The notes beneath the pieces are model-generated. The model worked only from the letters and a program-made list of their open reading frames with translations. It made no database searches and was not told where the DNA came from. 64,000 nt of DNA from Aquimarina sp. MAR_2010_214 (GTDB lineage Bacteria > Bacteroidota > Bacteroidia > Flavobacteriales > Flavobacteriaceae): assembly GCF_002846555.1 (NCBI RefSeq), contig NZ_PJMS01000001.1:1302001-1366000 (forward strand). Direction: 5' to 3'. The first letter of the stretch is position 1; each line of letters begins with the position of its first letter. Of the stretch, positions 16,177-24,663 are shown piece by piece. Position numbers and translations under genes: made by a program.

Positions 16177-16635
16177 CATTTTATATACCAGTCTCGATAA
16201 GAGAGGTGCTATCCTATATCTCCTCATGGCTTACCTGTGTATAGCATAACTAGAAGAAGCAGGTAGTTGTTTTATAAAATTAATAAATGGTTTAAAGTTT
16301 AACGTTACTGTAAATGTGTATAAAGTTTTCATATCTGATTATTTTTAGATTATTAATTTCTTTGGATATAATATAAACAATTGCCGTGCCAAAAAAACAA
16401 AAACGCTGTTAAGTCAATGGTATCAGGATGTTACAAGGGGTGTGTTTTTGGATGAACACGTATAAAGTGTTCAATATTTACTTTTTATAGTCTCATTTCT
16501 AAGCTTATATGAAACTAAGGGTAGTTGAGTTTGACATAACTTTTAAACTGATCAGAAGCCGTTAAATAGTGGTGTTTCACTGAAAATGGGGTAGCTTTAA
16601 AAATTAATAATATTTAAATTTGAAAAAAGTGTAAA

Positions 16636-17451
16636 ATGAAGATGATAAGAATATTATTTTTTTTAGTTGTTACTACAGTAAACTTAGGCTATGGTCAAGC
16701 CAATAATAATGCAGAGCTACATACTTCGAATTCGAATGATACAACATTAGTAATAACAGGAGATAATATTTGGGTTCGCGAATATCCAAAGACAGGAGAA
16801 GTTGTGTTTACTCTAAATGATGGTGAGGTATGTCGTGTTTTGGAAAAAGGAGAAGAACAAATTATTCGAGGAAATAGGGATTTTTGGTATAAGATAGAAC
16901 ATAGTAGTAAAATTGGATGGGTCTTTGGTTCACAGACTTCAATAAGACAGAATGCCGATCTTAAAAGTTTTGAACCCTTTCTGGAGCATTTTTTAGAAAC
17001 TTCTTTTTTTGGAAAAAAAATTGATAGTTTAATGCATTTTAGAGCTTCAATAATTACAGATATTATCCATAAGGAGATAGGTTTTTATAGATTGTATAAT
17101 CCTGGTGCTGCTTGTGCACGTTATCAATCTTATGATAATTATAGTATTATAATGCCTAAAGTAGATACTCCCGTTTTTTTTGCAGAAGAATTTCCTGAAG
17201 ATGGTTTTTGTGAAAAAAGCTCCAGTCCAGATGGAATATATTATAAAAGAATTGACAGTTTACCCAGATATCTAAATATGGATGAAGTTTTTGAAATGGA
17301 AAAAATTAATATTCCAACAAAATATAGAGGTGGGCCAAAGGTAAAAGTGAATATTTTATACAAAGAATGGATAATCAAGACGATGTATTTTATGGTGGCT
17401 GATAATAAATGGTGGCTTGTAGTTATTGATGATTGTGATTGTTCTGCATAG
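16636..17451 (+). CDS. Secreted SH3-domain protein
   Basis: 271 residues. Signal peptide about 1-20 (ending LGYGQ). Residues about 38-105 form a bacterial SH3b-like domain, with the typical opening 'VITGDNIWVREYP' and closing 'WYKIEHSSKIGWVFG'. The remaining 165 residues are unrecognised and contain several cysteines (GAACARY, DGFCEKS, DDCDCSA). SH3b domains usually bind peptidoglycan or proteins, so a periplasmic or surface role is likely. ATG start; monocistronic. Upstream sequence shows no clear -7 box. Confidence 0.7.
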   Translation: MKMIRILFFLVVTTVNLGYGQANNNAELHTSNSNDTTLVITGDNIWVREYPKTGEVVFTLNDGEVCRVLEKGEEQIIRGNRDFWYKIEHSSKIGWVFGSQTSIRQNADLKSFEPFLEHFLETSFFGKKIDSLMHFRASIITDIIHKEIGFYRLYNPGAACARYQSYDNYSIIMPKVDTPVFFAEEFPEDGFCEKSSSPDGIYYKRIDSLPRYLNMDEVFEMEKINIPTKYRGGPKVKVNILYKEWIIKTMYFMVADNKWWLVVIDDCDCSA

Positions 17452-17566
17452 AATTATAGTAGCAGACATAAAATATAATGCATAGTTAACTATATACTAT
17501 TTATGTCTTTGAAGAGTAAATATACTTCCACTATATAAGTCAAGGTATAAAACAAGATTGGAGTTA

Positions 17567-17593
17567 TTGCTTAAAAACTTAGTTTTTGAGCAA
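17567..17593. other. Thirteen-bp hairpin after the SH3 gene
   Basis: TTGCTTAAAAACT (17567-17579) pairs with AGTTTTTGAGCAA (17581-17593), with one T-G wobble and a tight loop. A T-rich run comes only about 20 bases later. Possible terminator of the SH3 gene. Confidence 0.35.
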
Positions 17594-17695
17594 AGAAATT
17601 AAAAAACAATCTCCTTTTTTGATCAAATTATAAATCCAAATAGTCGAGTTCAAAAAAATGACAATTATTAATTTTAATAAGGTATATAGTTTAGT

Positions 17696-17703
17696 TATAT
17701 TTG
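17696..17703 (+). promoter_or_regulatory. -7 box of the TerB-like gene
   Basis: TATATTTG, a perfect TAnnTTTG, 23 bases before the ATG at 17727. Confidence 0.55.
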
Positions 17704-17726
17704 CGGCAAATTAAACAAAATATACA

Positions 17727-18158
17727 ATGTCAATATCTGATTTATTTGATAGCGGATTTCAGAAAAGAAACCAGGACCATTTTGCAGCAATTGTAAAAGT
17801 AGCAATGAGTGATGGAGTAATTACTGACGAAGAGAAGGCTTTTTTGGATAGATTAGCCAGAAGACTGGATATTTCTGAGAATGATTATAAAGAAATTTTA
17901 AAAGATTATAGTACACATCCTATTAACCCTCCAACAAGTTATGAAAGAAGGCTTGAACGATTGTATGATCTATCTAGGATGGTATATGCAGATCATATTA
18001 AAGGTGAGGATCAGGTAGTTTTACTAGAGAAGTTGAGTATTGGATTAGGGTTTAATCCAGAAAATGCAAAATATATTGTTGATAAAGCTTTAAATCTAGT
18101 TGATCAGGGTGTAGACAGTGATACTTTTGAAGAAGAGGTTAAAAATATGAATAGATAA
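17727..18158 (+). CDS. TerB-like protein
   Basis: 143 residues, all-helical. The motif 'HFAAIVKVAMSDGVITDEEKAFL' (about 18-40) followed by a second helical repeat with 'YADHIKGEDQVVLLEKLS' (about 91-108) is the TerB/TerB-like fold, each repeat carrying acidic D-G-x-I-x-x-E-E residues. TerB domains bind metal and sit at the membrane in tellurite-resistance and stress systems. Single TerB-like genes without other ter genes, as here, have no settled function. Clear promoter upstream and shared terminator with the convergent histidine kinase. Confidence 0.8.
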   Translation: MSISDLFDSGFQKRNQDHFAAIVKVAMSDGVITDEEKAFLDRLARRLDISENDYKEILKDYSTHPINPPTSYERRLERLYDLSRMVYADHIKGEDQVVLLEKLSIGLGFNPENAKYIVDKALNLVDQGVDSDTFEEEVKNMNR

Positions 18159-18180
18159 TGCGTATCTATTTTTACATGAT

Positions 18181-18211
18181 AAAAAAGCAGCCTAATTGGC
18201 TGCTTTTTTTG
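18181..18211. terminator. Bidirectional terminator between convergent genes
   Basis: AGCAGCC (18186-18192) and GGCTGCT (18198-18204) with a 5-base loop, flanked by A6 on the left and T7 on the right. It overlaps the stop codon of the histidine kinase gene. Confidence 0.85.
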
Positions 18212-19739
18212 CTATTTGTTTTGTGATTTTATAAATCAATTCTTCCTGCTCAAAAGGTTTTGCTATAAAATCATCCATCCCAGATCGTATACATTTATCT
18301 CTGGCAGCATCACTAGCTTTCCCAGAAAAACCAATAATAGGTACTTCTGAAATGAATTTATCTCCATAATTATTTCGAATCATGTGAGTAGCTTGATATC
18401 CATCTATTTTGGAAACCGTAAGGTCCATCAAAATCAAGTCATACTTGCGACGTTCTATATAATTAATTGCCTCTTCGCCGTTAATAGCAATGTCAACAAA
18501 AAAATTACCTTGCGAGATCAATACCTTCATAATTAGATACTGCGTTATTTCTTCATCTTCAACAACTAAAATTCTAAATTTAGTTGCGCTTTTTGGTAAG
18601 GTATATTTTTTCTTTTTTCGTTCTGGAGTTGATTTTGTGATCTCAAATTTAAATGGAAGCTTTATATTAAACATAGTTCCTTTTTCGGGCTCACTGGTTA
18701 CTTCTATCTTTCCATTTAAGAGATCTACTAGGTTCTTTACTATAGCAAGTCCAAGACCAGTACCAGAAATTCGTTTGTCAAGATCAAAGCGAGTAAATCG
18801 CTCAAAAAGATAAGGGATGTTTTCTTCCATGATACCAATCCCAGTATCTTCGATTTTAAAATTAAGACTTAGCTTATTGGTACGTTGATAATTTTTGGTT
18901 ATCGAAAAGATAATCTTCCCTTCTTCAGTAAATTTGAAAGCATTGGTCAGGATATTATTTAAAATCTGATATATTCTGGTTCTGTCTCCGATAAGATATT
19001 CTTGAATGCTGGGGTCTATATTGGTCTCAAAAGTAATTTGCTTTTCTTCAGCTACCTTAGCATAAGATTCATGAAACCCATCTATTAAATTCTGAAAAGA
19101 AAAACGTTCTTCTACAATCTTTAGTTTTCCTGATTCTATTTTAGACAGATCAATCATATCATCTATCAGGGCATTAAGATGAAGGCTTTCTCTTTTTATA
19201 ATTCTGGCAAGTTCTTCTTGTTCAAAAGTCAATTTGGTTTTCTCTAGAACTTCTACAAACCCTAATATACTTGTGAGAGGAGTTCTTATTTCATGATTAA
19301 TATTAGCAATAAAACTATTCTTAAATTCTTCTTTCTCTAAAAGGTATTTGTTTTTAAGTTCTAATTCTTTAGCTAATAAAATTGACTCATTTTTTTGCTG
19401 TGCTATTTGATTCAGGTCTTTGTATTTTCCTGTATAATCAAAAAGAATAATTATAATTTCTTCTTTTTCAAGAGTAAACGTGACGTCGCAAATTTTTTCT
19501 GTTTCACCATCTTCTAGGTGAATACAAGGGAAGTTTAATTCTTTTTTATCAGAAGAGGTGTTTTTTTCAAATTCTCGTAGGATTTCAAAAAAGGGATGAG
19601 CATCAAAAATTAAGGAGCCTTTTTTCCAATCAAAAAAAGTAGCATCACTTTCTGTAATGATACTATCATAAGTAACATGAATAATTTGTACTTGTGGATT
19701 AAATTGCGAATGGTCGTTCTGATGTTTCGTCATGCTCAC
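18192..19739 (-). CDS. Hybrid histidine kinase with C-terminal receiver
   Basis: 515 residues, cytoplasmic, no membrane helix. A PAS-like N-terminal part (about 1-110) leads by a coiled coil to the HisKA domain with phospho-acceptor H in NINHEIRTPL (near 145). The HATPase_c has N-box NNILTNAFKF (near 258), DTGIGI and GTGLGLAIVKN. A receiver domain (about 390-510) has the aspartate in LILMDLT (near 437) and the K in FIAKPF. The GTG start overlaps the TGA of the GTPase gene (GTGA); an ATG lies two codons later. Translational coupling suggests that the kinase works with the GTPase module. Confidence 0.9.
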   Translation of the reverse strand: MSMTKHQNDHSQFNPQVQIIHVTYDSIITESDATFFDWKKGSLIFDAHPFFEILREFEKNTSSDKKELNFPCIHLEDGETEKICDVTFTLEKEEIIIILFDYTGKYKDLNQIAQQKNESILLAKELELKNKYLLEKEEFKNSFIANINHEIRTPLTSILGFVEVLEKTKLTFEQEELARIIKRESLHLNALIDDMIDLSKIESGKLKIVEERFSFQNLIDGFHESYAKVAEEKQITFETNIDPSIQEYLIGDRTRIYQILNNILTNAFKFTEEGKIIFSITKNYQRTNKLSLNFKIEDTGIGIMEENIPYLFERFTRFDLDKRISGTGLGLAIVKNLVDLLNGKIEVTSEPEKGTMFNIKLPFKFEITKSTPERKKKKYTLPKSATKFRILVVEDEEITQYLIMKVLISQGNFFVDIAINGEEAINYIERRKYDLILMDLTVSKIDGYQATHMIRNNYGDKFISEVPIIGFSGKASDAARDKCIRSGMDDFIAKPFEQEELIYKITKQIAKKAAN

Positions 19740-20230
19740 TTGGTTATTTCTTCTGCCAAATCTAAAAAGAAACTCTCGACATTCTTATTTGTTTTAGCAC
19801 TGGTTAGGCCATCAAAAGGAATGTTTTTTGCTGTAAGTTGGCTTCTGATTTCTTTTTCATTAACCAGATCAAGTTTATTACCTAACACTCTGGCTGGTAC
19901 TTTGATGTAATTTTCTTTAAGATATTCAAGATCTTTAGTAAGCGTTGCGTATGTTTCTTCTCTGGTAAGATCAAAGACATAAATAAAGGCATGCGATCCA
20001 AGAAGGTATGATTTTCTGGTGTCTTCTATACTAATAGAATGCCCTTCTGTATCCCAAATGATCATAGATAACTCTCTACCATCTGGAAGTTGTATCAATT
20101 TCTTTTTTATTTGAACTCCAAGGGTTACCTTGTATTCTTCAGAAAATTCGTTATCCATAAAACGTCTGAATAGAGATGTTTTTCCGACGCCAAAGTGCCC
20201 TAAAAGCACTACTTTTTTAGACAATTTCAT
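19736..20230 (-). CDS. Ras/Rab-like small GTPase
   Basis: 164 residues from the ATG at 20230; a TTG two codons upstream is less likely. It has the full G-box set: G1 GHFGVGKTS (11-19), G3 WDTEGH (about 59-64), G4 NKLD, and G5 SAK. The Gln61-equivalent of Ras is histidine (DTEGH), so intrinsic GTP hydrolysis may be slow and depend on a partner. No lipid-anchor motif. The 5' end overlaps the upstream longin/roadblock-like gene by 14 bases and the 3' end overlaps the kinase. The layout recalls MglA-MglB polarity switches. Confidence 0.9.
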   Translation of the reverse strand: MKLSKKVVLLGHFGVGKTSLFRRFMDNEFSEEYKVTLGVQIKKKLIQLPDGRELSMIIWDTEGHSISIEDTRKSYLLGSHAFIYVFDLTREETYATLTKDLEYLKENYIKVPARVLGNKLDLVNEKEIRSQLTAKNIPFDGLTSAKTNKNVESFFLDLAEEITK

Positions 20231-21041
20231 CTGCAAAATATTTTTTTAATTTTTTAGTAAAAAGGGTGCTGTTTTCTAAATCTTTGCTAGAAATATGATT
20301 TTTAGCAAAATCTATAATCTGATCTTCCAAAACTTCTTTAAACATCATAGTATATGCTCCAGAAATTACAGCAGCTACATAATACGAGTAAAAATTTTGT
20401 ATATGTATGGTATACAATTCATACTCTATGAGTTCTAAATTTTGATTCCCTCCTTCAAAAGCATCTTCAACAAAACTTTTTATAGCGGTGAGCATTCCTG
20501 CAACCATTTCTTTATCTATAGTGCCATCTGATAATGGGCTATAATCTGCAAGTAATATACCAGAGTTTTTTTCGATAACAAACATTTGTATTAACCTTGG
20601 TTTTGCGTAATCTGTAATAGCAAGATCACCTTCACTAACTCCTTGAACCTTGGCTTTAGTTTTGCGAAACCAATTTCTGAAAGAAAATGCTTTTTTTGTT
20701 TTTCTAGTAATGTTTTCACTCAATAATTTCATTTCATGAGCAATATATTTCTTGATCATTTTACCAATGATAGGAAATAAAGCTTCTACTACAGCATCTT
20801 GGGAATTTTGGATTTCTTCTCGTAAGGTTTCTGTAATGGTTGGCCCTAAGGTTTTAGGGATTTCTTGTACGAATTCCTCTAGTCTGTCATCAATTATGGG
20901 ATCGACTTTATTGGAGAGCTCTTTTTTTTGGTGAACAATTTTGGTTAAATCATCAATCTTTTGAGCAATGGAATCGGCAAATTCGTGTTCTTCTGTAAAA
21001 AGAAGTTCTTTAAGAATTTTAAGTTTATCCTGCTCTTCCAT
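20217..21041 (-). CDS. Coiled-coil protein with a roadblock/longin-like C-terminal domain
   Basis: 274 residues, no signal peptide. Residues 1-120 are charged and helical (KLKILKELLF...ADSIAQKIDDL), resembling the start of the neighbouring 117-residue protein. A basic patch (RNWFRKTKAKVQ, about 120-131) follows. Residues about 145-255 carry alternating strands and helices (QMFVIEKNSGILLADY, ELYTIHIQNFYSYYVAAVISG) that look like a roadblock/LC7 or longin fold. Such folds serve as GTPase-activating or recruiting partners of small GTPases, which fits the overlapping GTPase gene. The fold is my inference; no named family was recalled with certainty. Confidence 0.65.
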   Translation of the reverse strand: MEEQDKLKILKELLFTEEHEFADSIAQKIDDLTKIVHQKKELSNKVDPIIDDRLEEFVQEIPKTLGPTITETLREEIQNSQDAVVEALFPIIGKMIKKYIAHEMKLLSENITRKTKKAFSFRNWFRKTKAKVQGVSEGDLAITDYAKPRLIQMFVIEKNSGILLADYSPLSDGTIDKEMVAGMLTAIKSFVEDAFEGGNQNLELIEYELYTIHIQNFYSYYVAAVISGAYTMMFKEVLEDQIIDFAKNHISSKDLENSTLFTKKLKKYFADEIV

Positions 21042-21059
21042 AATTTAGGACAGATTGGA

Positions 21060-21413
21060 TTATTTTTGATTGATTTTCTCGCCTAGGTTGATAAGAAGAT
21101 CTCCCAATGTTTTTTTATCAACTTTTTTGGTGTCAAGCATATCAGTTTTATCAGCCAAATTATCTTCTAATTCAGTAATTCTGATATTTATATCTGTACT
21201 TAGATTGTCAATTGCTTGATTTAACTCTTTACGGGTATCATCGATAAAATCTTCAAGCTCCTTCTTTTTTGAAGTAATTTCTTTTTTTACTTTTTCAAAC
21301 TCTGAATTATAAGCAGCAATATTTTCCCCAAAAATCAGATTCTTTATTGCTTCTATTTTTGAAGATGGGTCATCAGCAACTTTTTCTTCAACAGCTTTAT
21401 TTTCTTTAGCCAT
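21060..21413 (-). CDS. Small coiled-coil protein of the GTPase operon
   Basis: 117 residues, acidic and almost entirely helical, with heptad-like spacing (FEKVKKEITSKKKELEDFID, ITELEDNLADKTDML). Residues about 18-45 (SKIEAIKNLIFGENIAAYNS) resemble residues 6-30 of the next protein (KLKILKELLFTEEHEFADS), suggesting a shared dimerisation or docking module. It starts the four-gene GTPase cluster, 18 bases before the next gene. No known family; likely a scaffold or regulator. Confidence 0.65.
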   Translation of the reverse strand: MAKENKAVEEKVADDPSSKIEAIKNLIFGENIAAYNSEFEKVKKEITSKKKELEDFIDDTRKELNQAIDNLSTDINIRITELEDNLADKTDMLDTKKVDKKTLGDLLINLGEKINQK

Positions 21414-21653
21414 TTTAATCGGTTTATTAGATTCTTAATTTTGAATTCACGTAAAATTAACATAAAAACGTTAGAAAAGGCGCTATAATAGCGATAATGT
21501 TAATTTTACTAATTCAAAATCTTATTCTTTTAAAAAGATTGCGTTGTACGTTTTATTCTAATTCTTAAGATAGGGATATATCGAAGTTCTATAAAAATAC
21601 AAATATTCGATATACAAGGATAATAAAAATAAGGTTATTTTATCTATTTAGAC

Positions 21654-22652
21654 TTATTTCATAAACGACTCTACTTTTTCAACCATATTTTTACTACCAC
21701 AAATAAAAGGAGTACGTTCATGCAATTGAGTCGGTTTAATATCCATGATTCGTCTATATCCATCACTAGCCTTACCGCCAGCTTGCTCAGTAATAAATGC
21801 CATAGGATTGCACTCGTATAATAAGCGAAGTTTTCCATTAGGAGATTTTGAAGTATTTGGATACATATACACTCCTCCTTTTATCATATTACGATGAATA
21901 TCACTCACCAGAGAACCAATATATCTCGAAGTATATGGGCGATCTTCTTTTTCTTCCTGGCAATATTTGATATAGTCTTTAATCCCTTGGGGGAAATGAA
22001 TATAGTTACCTTCGTTTACTGAGTATATGTTACCGTCTTCCGGGAATTTCATATTAGGGTGTGATAAATAGTATGTTCCCAATGCAGGATTTAATGTAAA
22101 ACCATTCACACCATGACCTGTAGTGTAGACAAGCATAGTAGAGGTTCCATAAATGATATATCCTGCTGCTACCTGTAAATTACCAGGTTGTAAAAAGTCA
22201 TCCAAAGTTACAGGAGTTCCTGTTGGCGTTATCCTTCGATAGATCGAGAAAATGGTTCCCACAGAAACATTAACATCTATATTAGAACTCCCATCTAATG
22301 GATCCATAAGAACCACATAATTATTGCGATGGTCGTTTTTTTGCCCTTTTATAGTAATGAACTCATCGTTTTCTTCAGAGGCAATTCCACATACAATCTC
22401 TCTATTTGTAAGAGTGTTGATAAAGGTCTCATTAGCCAAAACATCTAATTTTTGTTGATCTTCACCTTGTATGTTGGTTTCTCCGGCAGCTCCCGTAATA
22501 TCAACTAATCCAGCTTTGTTTACCTCATGATTCACCATTTTTGCAGCTAATCGAATTGAGTTGATCAAACGAGAAAGCTCTCCGCTTGCATACGGAAAAT
22601 CATTTTGATTCTCTATAATAAATTCTCCTAAGGTTTGATTTCTTCTTGTCAT
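21654..22652 (-). CDS. fbp: Fructose-1,6-bisphosphatase, class I
   Basis: 332 residues, family length. It hydrolyses fructose-1,6-bisphosphate to fructose-6-phosphate in gluconeogenesis. Metal and substrate motifs are visible: ASEENDEF (acidic metal ligands), [20 protein letters not shown], the arginine-tyrosine segment [16 protein letters not shown] and the closing [17 protein letters not shown]. The GTPase-operon genes lie 240 bases downstream on the same strand, with an A+T-rich gap between, so co-transcription is uncertain. ATG start. Confidence 0.96.
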   Translation of the reverse strand: MTRRNQTLGEFIIENQNDFPYASGELSRLINSIRLAAKMVNHEVNKAGLVDITGAAGETNIQGEDQQKLDVLANETFINTLTNREIVCGIASEENDEFITIKGQKNDHRNNYVVLMDPLDGSSNIDVNVSVGTIFSIYRRITPTGTPVTLDDFLQPGNLQVAAGYIIYGTSTMLVYTTGHGVNGFTLNPALGTYYLSHPNMKFPEDGNIYSVNEGNYIHFPQGIKDYIKYCQEEKEDRPYTSRYIGSLVSDIHRNMIKGGVYMYPNTSKSPNGKLRLLYECNPMAFITEQAGGKASDGYRRIMDIKPTQLHERTPFICGSKNMVEKVESFMK

Positions 22653-22827
22653 TTATGGTGAAATTTAGTTGCTGCAAAAGTATTATTTTTTAGGCAACTA
22701 TAACGTTTTCGGAAGTTTTAATTATTAAAGTCCATTAAGAATTACAAAAACACATAATGTGACCGCATAACATTAGAAAATTATCTGATTTCTAATACAT
22801 ATTTTATAGTTTTGATAAACTTTTTTT

Positions 22828-23307
22828 ATGAATTATGTAATTAGAGATGCCAAACAAGAAGATATGGCTCAAGTGTTGGGTTTAATCCAAGAATTGGCAA
22901 TTTTTGAAAAAGAACCTGATGCGGTTGAAATAACTGTTGAAGAACTTATACGTGAGGGTTTTGGAGATCATCCGCTTTTTCATTGTTTTGTAGCAGAAGT
23001 AAAAGATGAAATAGTAGGAATAGCCTTGGTTTATTATCGATTTTCTACCTGGCAGGGACGTTCTATTCATTTAGAAGATCTTATCGTTAAAGAATCTATG
23101 AGAGGAACTGGTTTGGGTAAAGCATTATATAAAGAAGTGCTAAAATACGCTAAATCAAAAGGAGTGAGAAGAGTAGAGTGGGTTGTTTTGGATTGGAATA
23201 CTCCTGCTATTGATTTTTATGAAAAAAGCGGAGCAAAGCTTTTAAAAGATTGGTATTTGGTTCAAATGGATCAGGATGGAGTTAATAAATTTGTGTCAGA
23301 ATCATAA
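22828..23307 (+). CDS. GNAT-family N-acetyltransferase
   Basis: 159 residues, one GNAT domain. Motif A with the acetyl-CoA pyrophosphate loop is RGTGLGKALYKEV (about 92-104), preceded by the strand IHLEDLIVKES. The C-terminal motif is TPAIDFYEKSGAKLLKDW. The spacing resembles the diamine/polyamine acetyltransferase (SSAT-like) subgroup, in which the strand 'HLEDLyV' is conserved. The substrate is not proved. The aspartate kinase follows 49 bases later on the same strand. Confidence 0.88.
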   Translation: MNYVIRDAKQEDMAQVLGLIQELAIFEKEPDAVEITVEELIREGFGDHPLFHCFVAEVKDEIVGIALVYYRFSTWQGRSIHLEDLIVKESMRGTGLGKALYKEVLKYAKSKGVRRVEWVVLDWNTPAIDFYEKSGAKLLKDWYLVQMDQDGVNKFVSES

Positions 23308-23356
23308 TGCTTTCAAAATAAGATTATCTAATTATTATTAAAGAAACACTTGGTTA

Positions 23357-24610
23357 ATGAGAGTTTTTAAATTCGGTGGAGCATCTGTAAAAGATGCTAA
23401 TGGGGTAAAAAATGTACTCAATGTACTTGATAAAACAGGGTTTTCTAATCTTGTAATTGTTATTTCCGCAATGGGAAAGACAACCAATGCTTTAGAGCGT
23501 ATTGTCGAATTATATAGTAACAATAGTAAAGAACTCAAAACATCACTTCGAGATCTGGAGATTTATCATAACGAAATTCTAGAAGCACTTTTTGAAAACA
23601 AACAACACCCTGTTTTTGATAGAATTGAAGGGCTTTTACTAGATATGCAAACAACATTGACTAGAAATAAGTCAACTCAATATGATTATGTTTATGATCA
23701 AATAGTAAGCTATGGAGAGTTAATTTCAACGACCATTGTAAGTGAGTATTTAAATCACAAAGGGTACCAGAATGAATGGTTAGATGCACGAGATTTTATT
23801 AAAACAGATAACATTTATAGAGATGCCGAGGTAGATTGGGAAACTACCCAACACTTGATACTTGAAAAGGTTAATAAAAATGGTCTTAGTATTACTCAGG
23901 GATTTATTGGATCTGATGAGAATAATTTCACTACTACTTTGGGCAGAGAAGGGAGTGATTATACTGCCGGGATTTTGGCATATTGCTTAAATGCAGATAG
24001 TGTAAGTATTTGGAAAGATGTGCCAGGGGTGCTAAATGCAGATCCCAGGGTATTTGATAAAACCCAATTATTGTCTCATATTTCTTATGAAGAAGCGATA
24101 GAACTTGCGTTTTATGGAGCTTCTGTAATTCACCCAAAAACGATTCAACCTTTACAGCGTAAAGAAATACCGCTATATGTTAAATCCTTTCTTAACCCTG
24201 TTGATCAAGGAACCTCTGTAAAGAAAGGCCAACCATTGGACCCTCACTTACCCTGTTATATTGTAAAGAGAAATCAGGTTTTAGTCTCACTTTCTTCTTT
24301 GGATTTTTCATTTATCGTCGAAAATAATATTAGTGAGATTTTTAGTCTTTTTCATCAATATCATATAAAAGTAGATCTGATTCAGAATTCTGCAATTAGT
24401 TTTTCGGTATGCCTTGACGATAAATTTGATCATTTTGAAAAACTTTTAAGTAAACTTAAAGCAAAATTTAGAGTTACTTATAATACAAATGTGTCCTTAT
24501 TTACGATTAGACACTTTACAAATGAAGCTATTACCTCTTTAGAAAGAAATAAAGAAATTTTGCTAAAACAAATAACCAGAGAGACTTATCAAATGGTATC
24601 CAGAGATTAG
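23357..24610 (+). CDS. Aspartate kinase
   Basis: 417 residues, monofunctional. It begins with KFGGASV (residues 4-10), the nucleotide-binding start of the amino-acid kinase fold. GREGSDYTAGILAYCLNAD (about 197-215) and IWKDVPGVLNADPR (about 219-232) bind aspartate and phosphate. A C-terminal ACT region (from about 300) mediates feedback control. It phosphorylates aspartate on the way to lysine, threonine and methionine. The pathway partners are not in the window. Confidence 0.93.
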   Translation: MRVFKFGGASVKDANGVKNVLNVLDKTGFSNLVIVISAMGKTTNALERIVELYSNNSKELKTSLRDLEIYHNEILEALFENKQHPVFDRIEGLLLDMQTTLTRNKSTQYDYVYDQIVSYGELISTTIVSEYLNHKGYQNEWLDARDFIKTDNIYRDAEVDWETTQHLILEKVNKNGLSITQGFIGSDENNFTTTLGREGSDYTAGILAYCLNADSVSIWKDVPGVLNADPRVFDKTQLLSHISYEEAIELAFYGASVIHPKTIQPLQRKEIPLYVKSFLNPVDQGTSVKKGQPLDPHLPCYIVKRNQVLVSLSSLDFSFIVENNISEIFSLFHQYHIKVDLIQNSAISFSVCLDDKFDHFEKLLSKLKAKFRVTYNTNVSLFTIRHFTNEAITSLERNKEILLKQITRETYQMVSRD

Positions 24611-24633
24611 TGATATCAATTCAAGGATTTTGC

Positions 24634-24641
24634 TATATTTG
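24634..24641 (+). promoter_or_regulatory. -7 box of the acyltransferase gene
   Basis: TATATTTG, a perfect TAnnTTTG, 22 bases before the ATG at 24664. It lies beyond the stop of the aspartate kinase gene and shows that the next gene has its own promoter. Confidence 0.6.
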
Positions 24642-24663
24642 CAGTTAGCGCAAATTGTATTTA

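Larger units (their letters stand above)
15383..16635. other. 1.25-kb gene-free region rich in hairpins
   Basis: No normal-sized gene on either strand. It contains a long inverted-repeat element (15408-15536), a series of hairpins (15735-15942) around a 33-codon ORF, and a small-RNA-like unit with promoter and terminator (16066-16176). Between 16190 and 16620 I see only a weak inverted repeat (TACCTG near 16226 with CAGGTA near 16259), and otherwise nothing. Confidence 0.6.

Noticed and set aside
17634..17647. ATCCAAATAGTCGA, similar to the shared regulon operator, upstream of the TerB-like gene
   Set aside because: Two mismatches from the element, and the gene has its own TATATTTG box at 17696, about 49 bp away. 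The only -7-like sequence at the right distance (TAATTTTA) is degenerate. Treated as chance.
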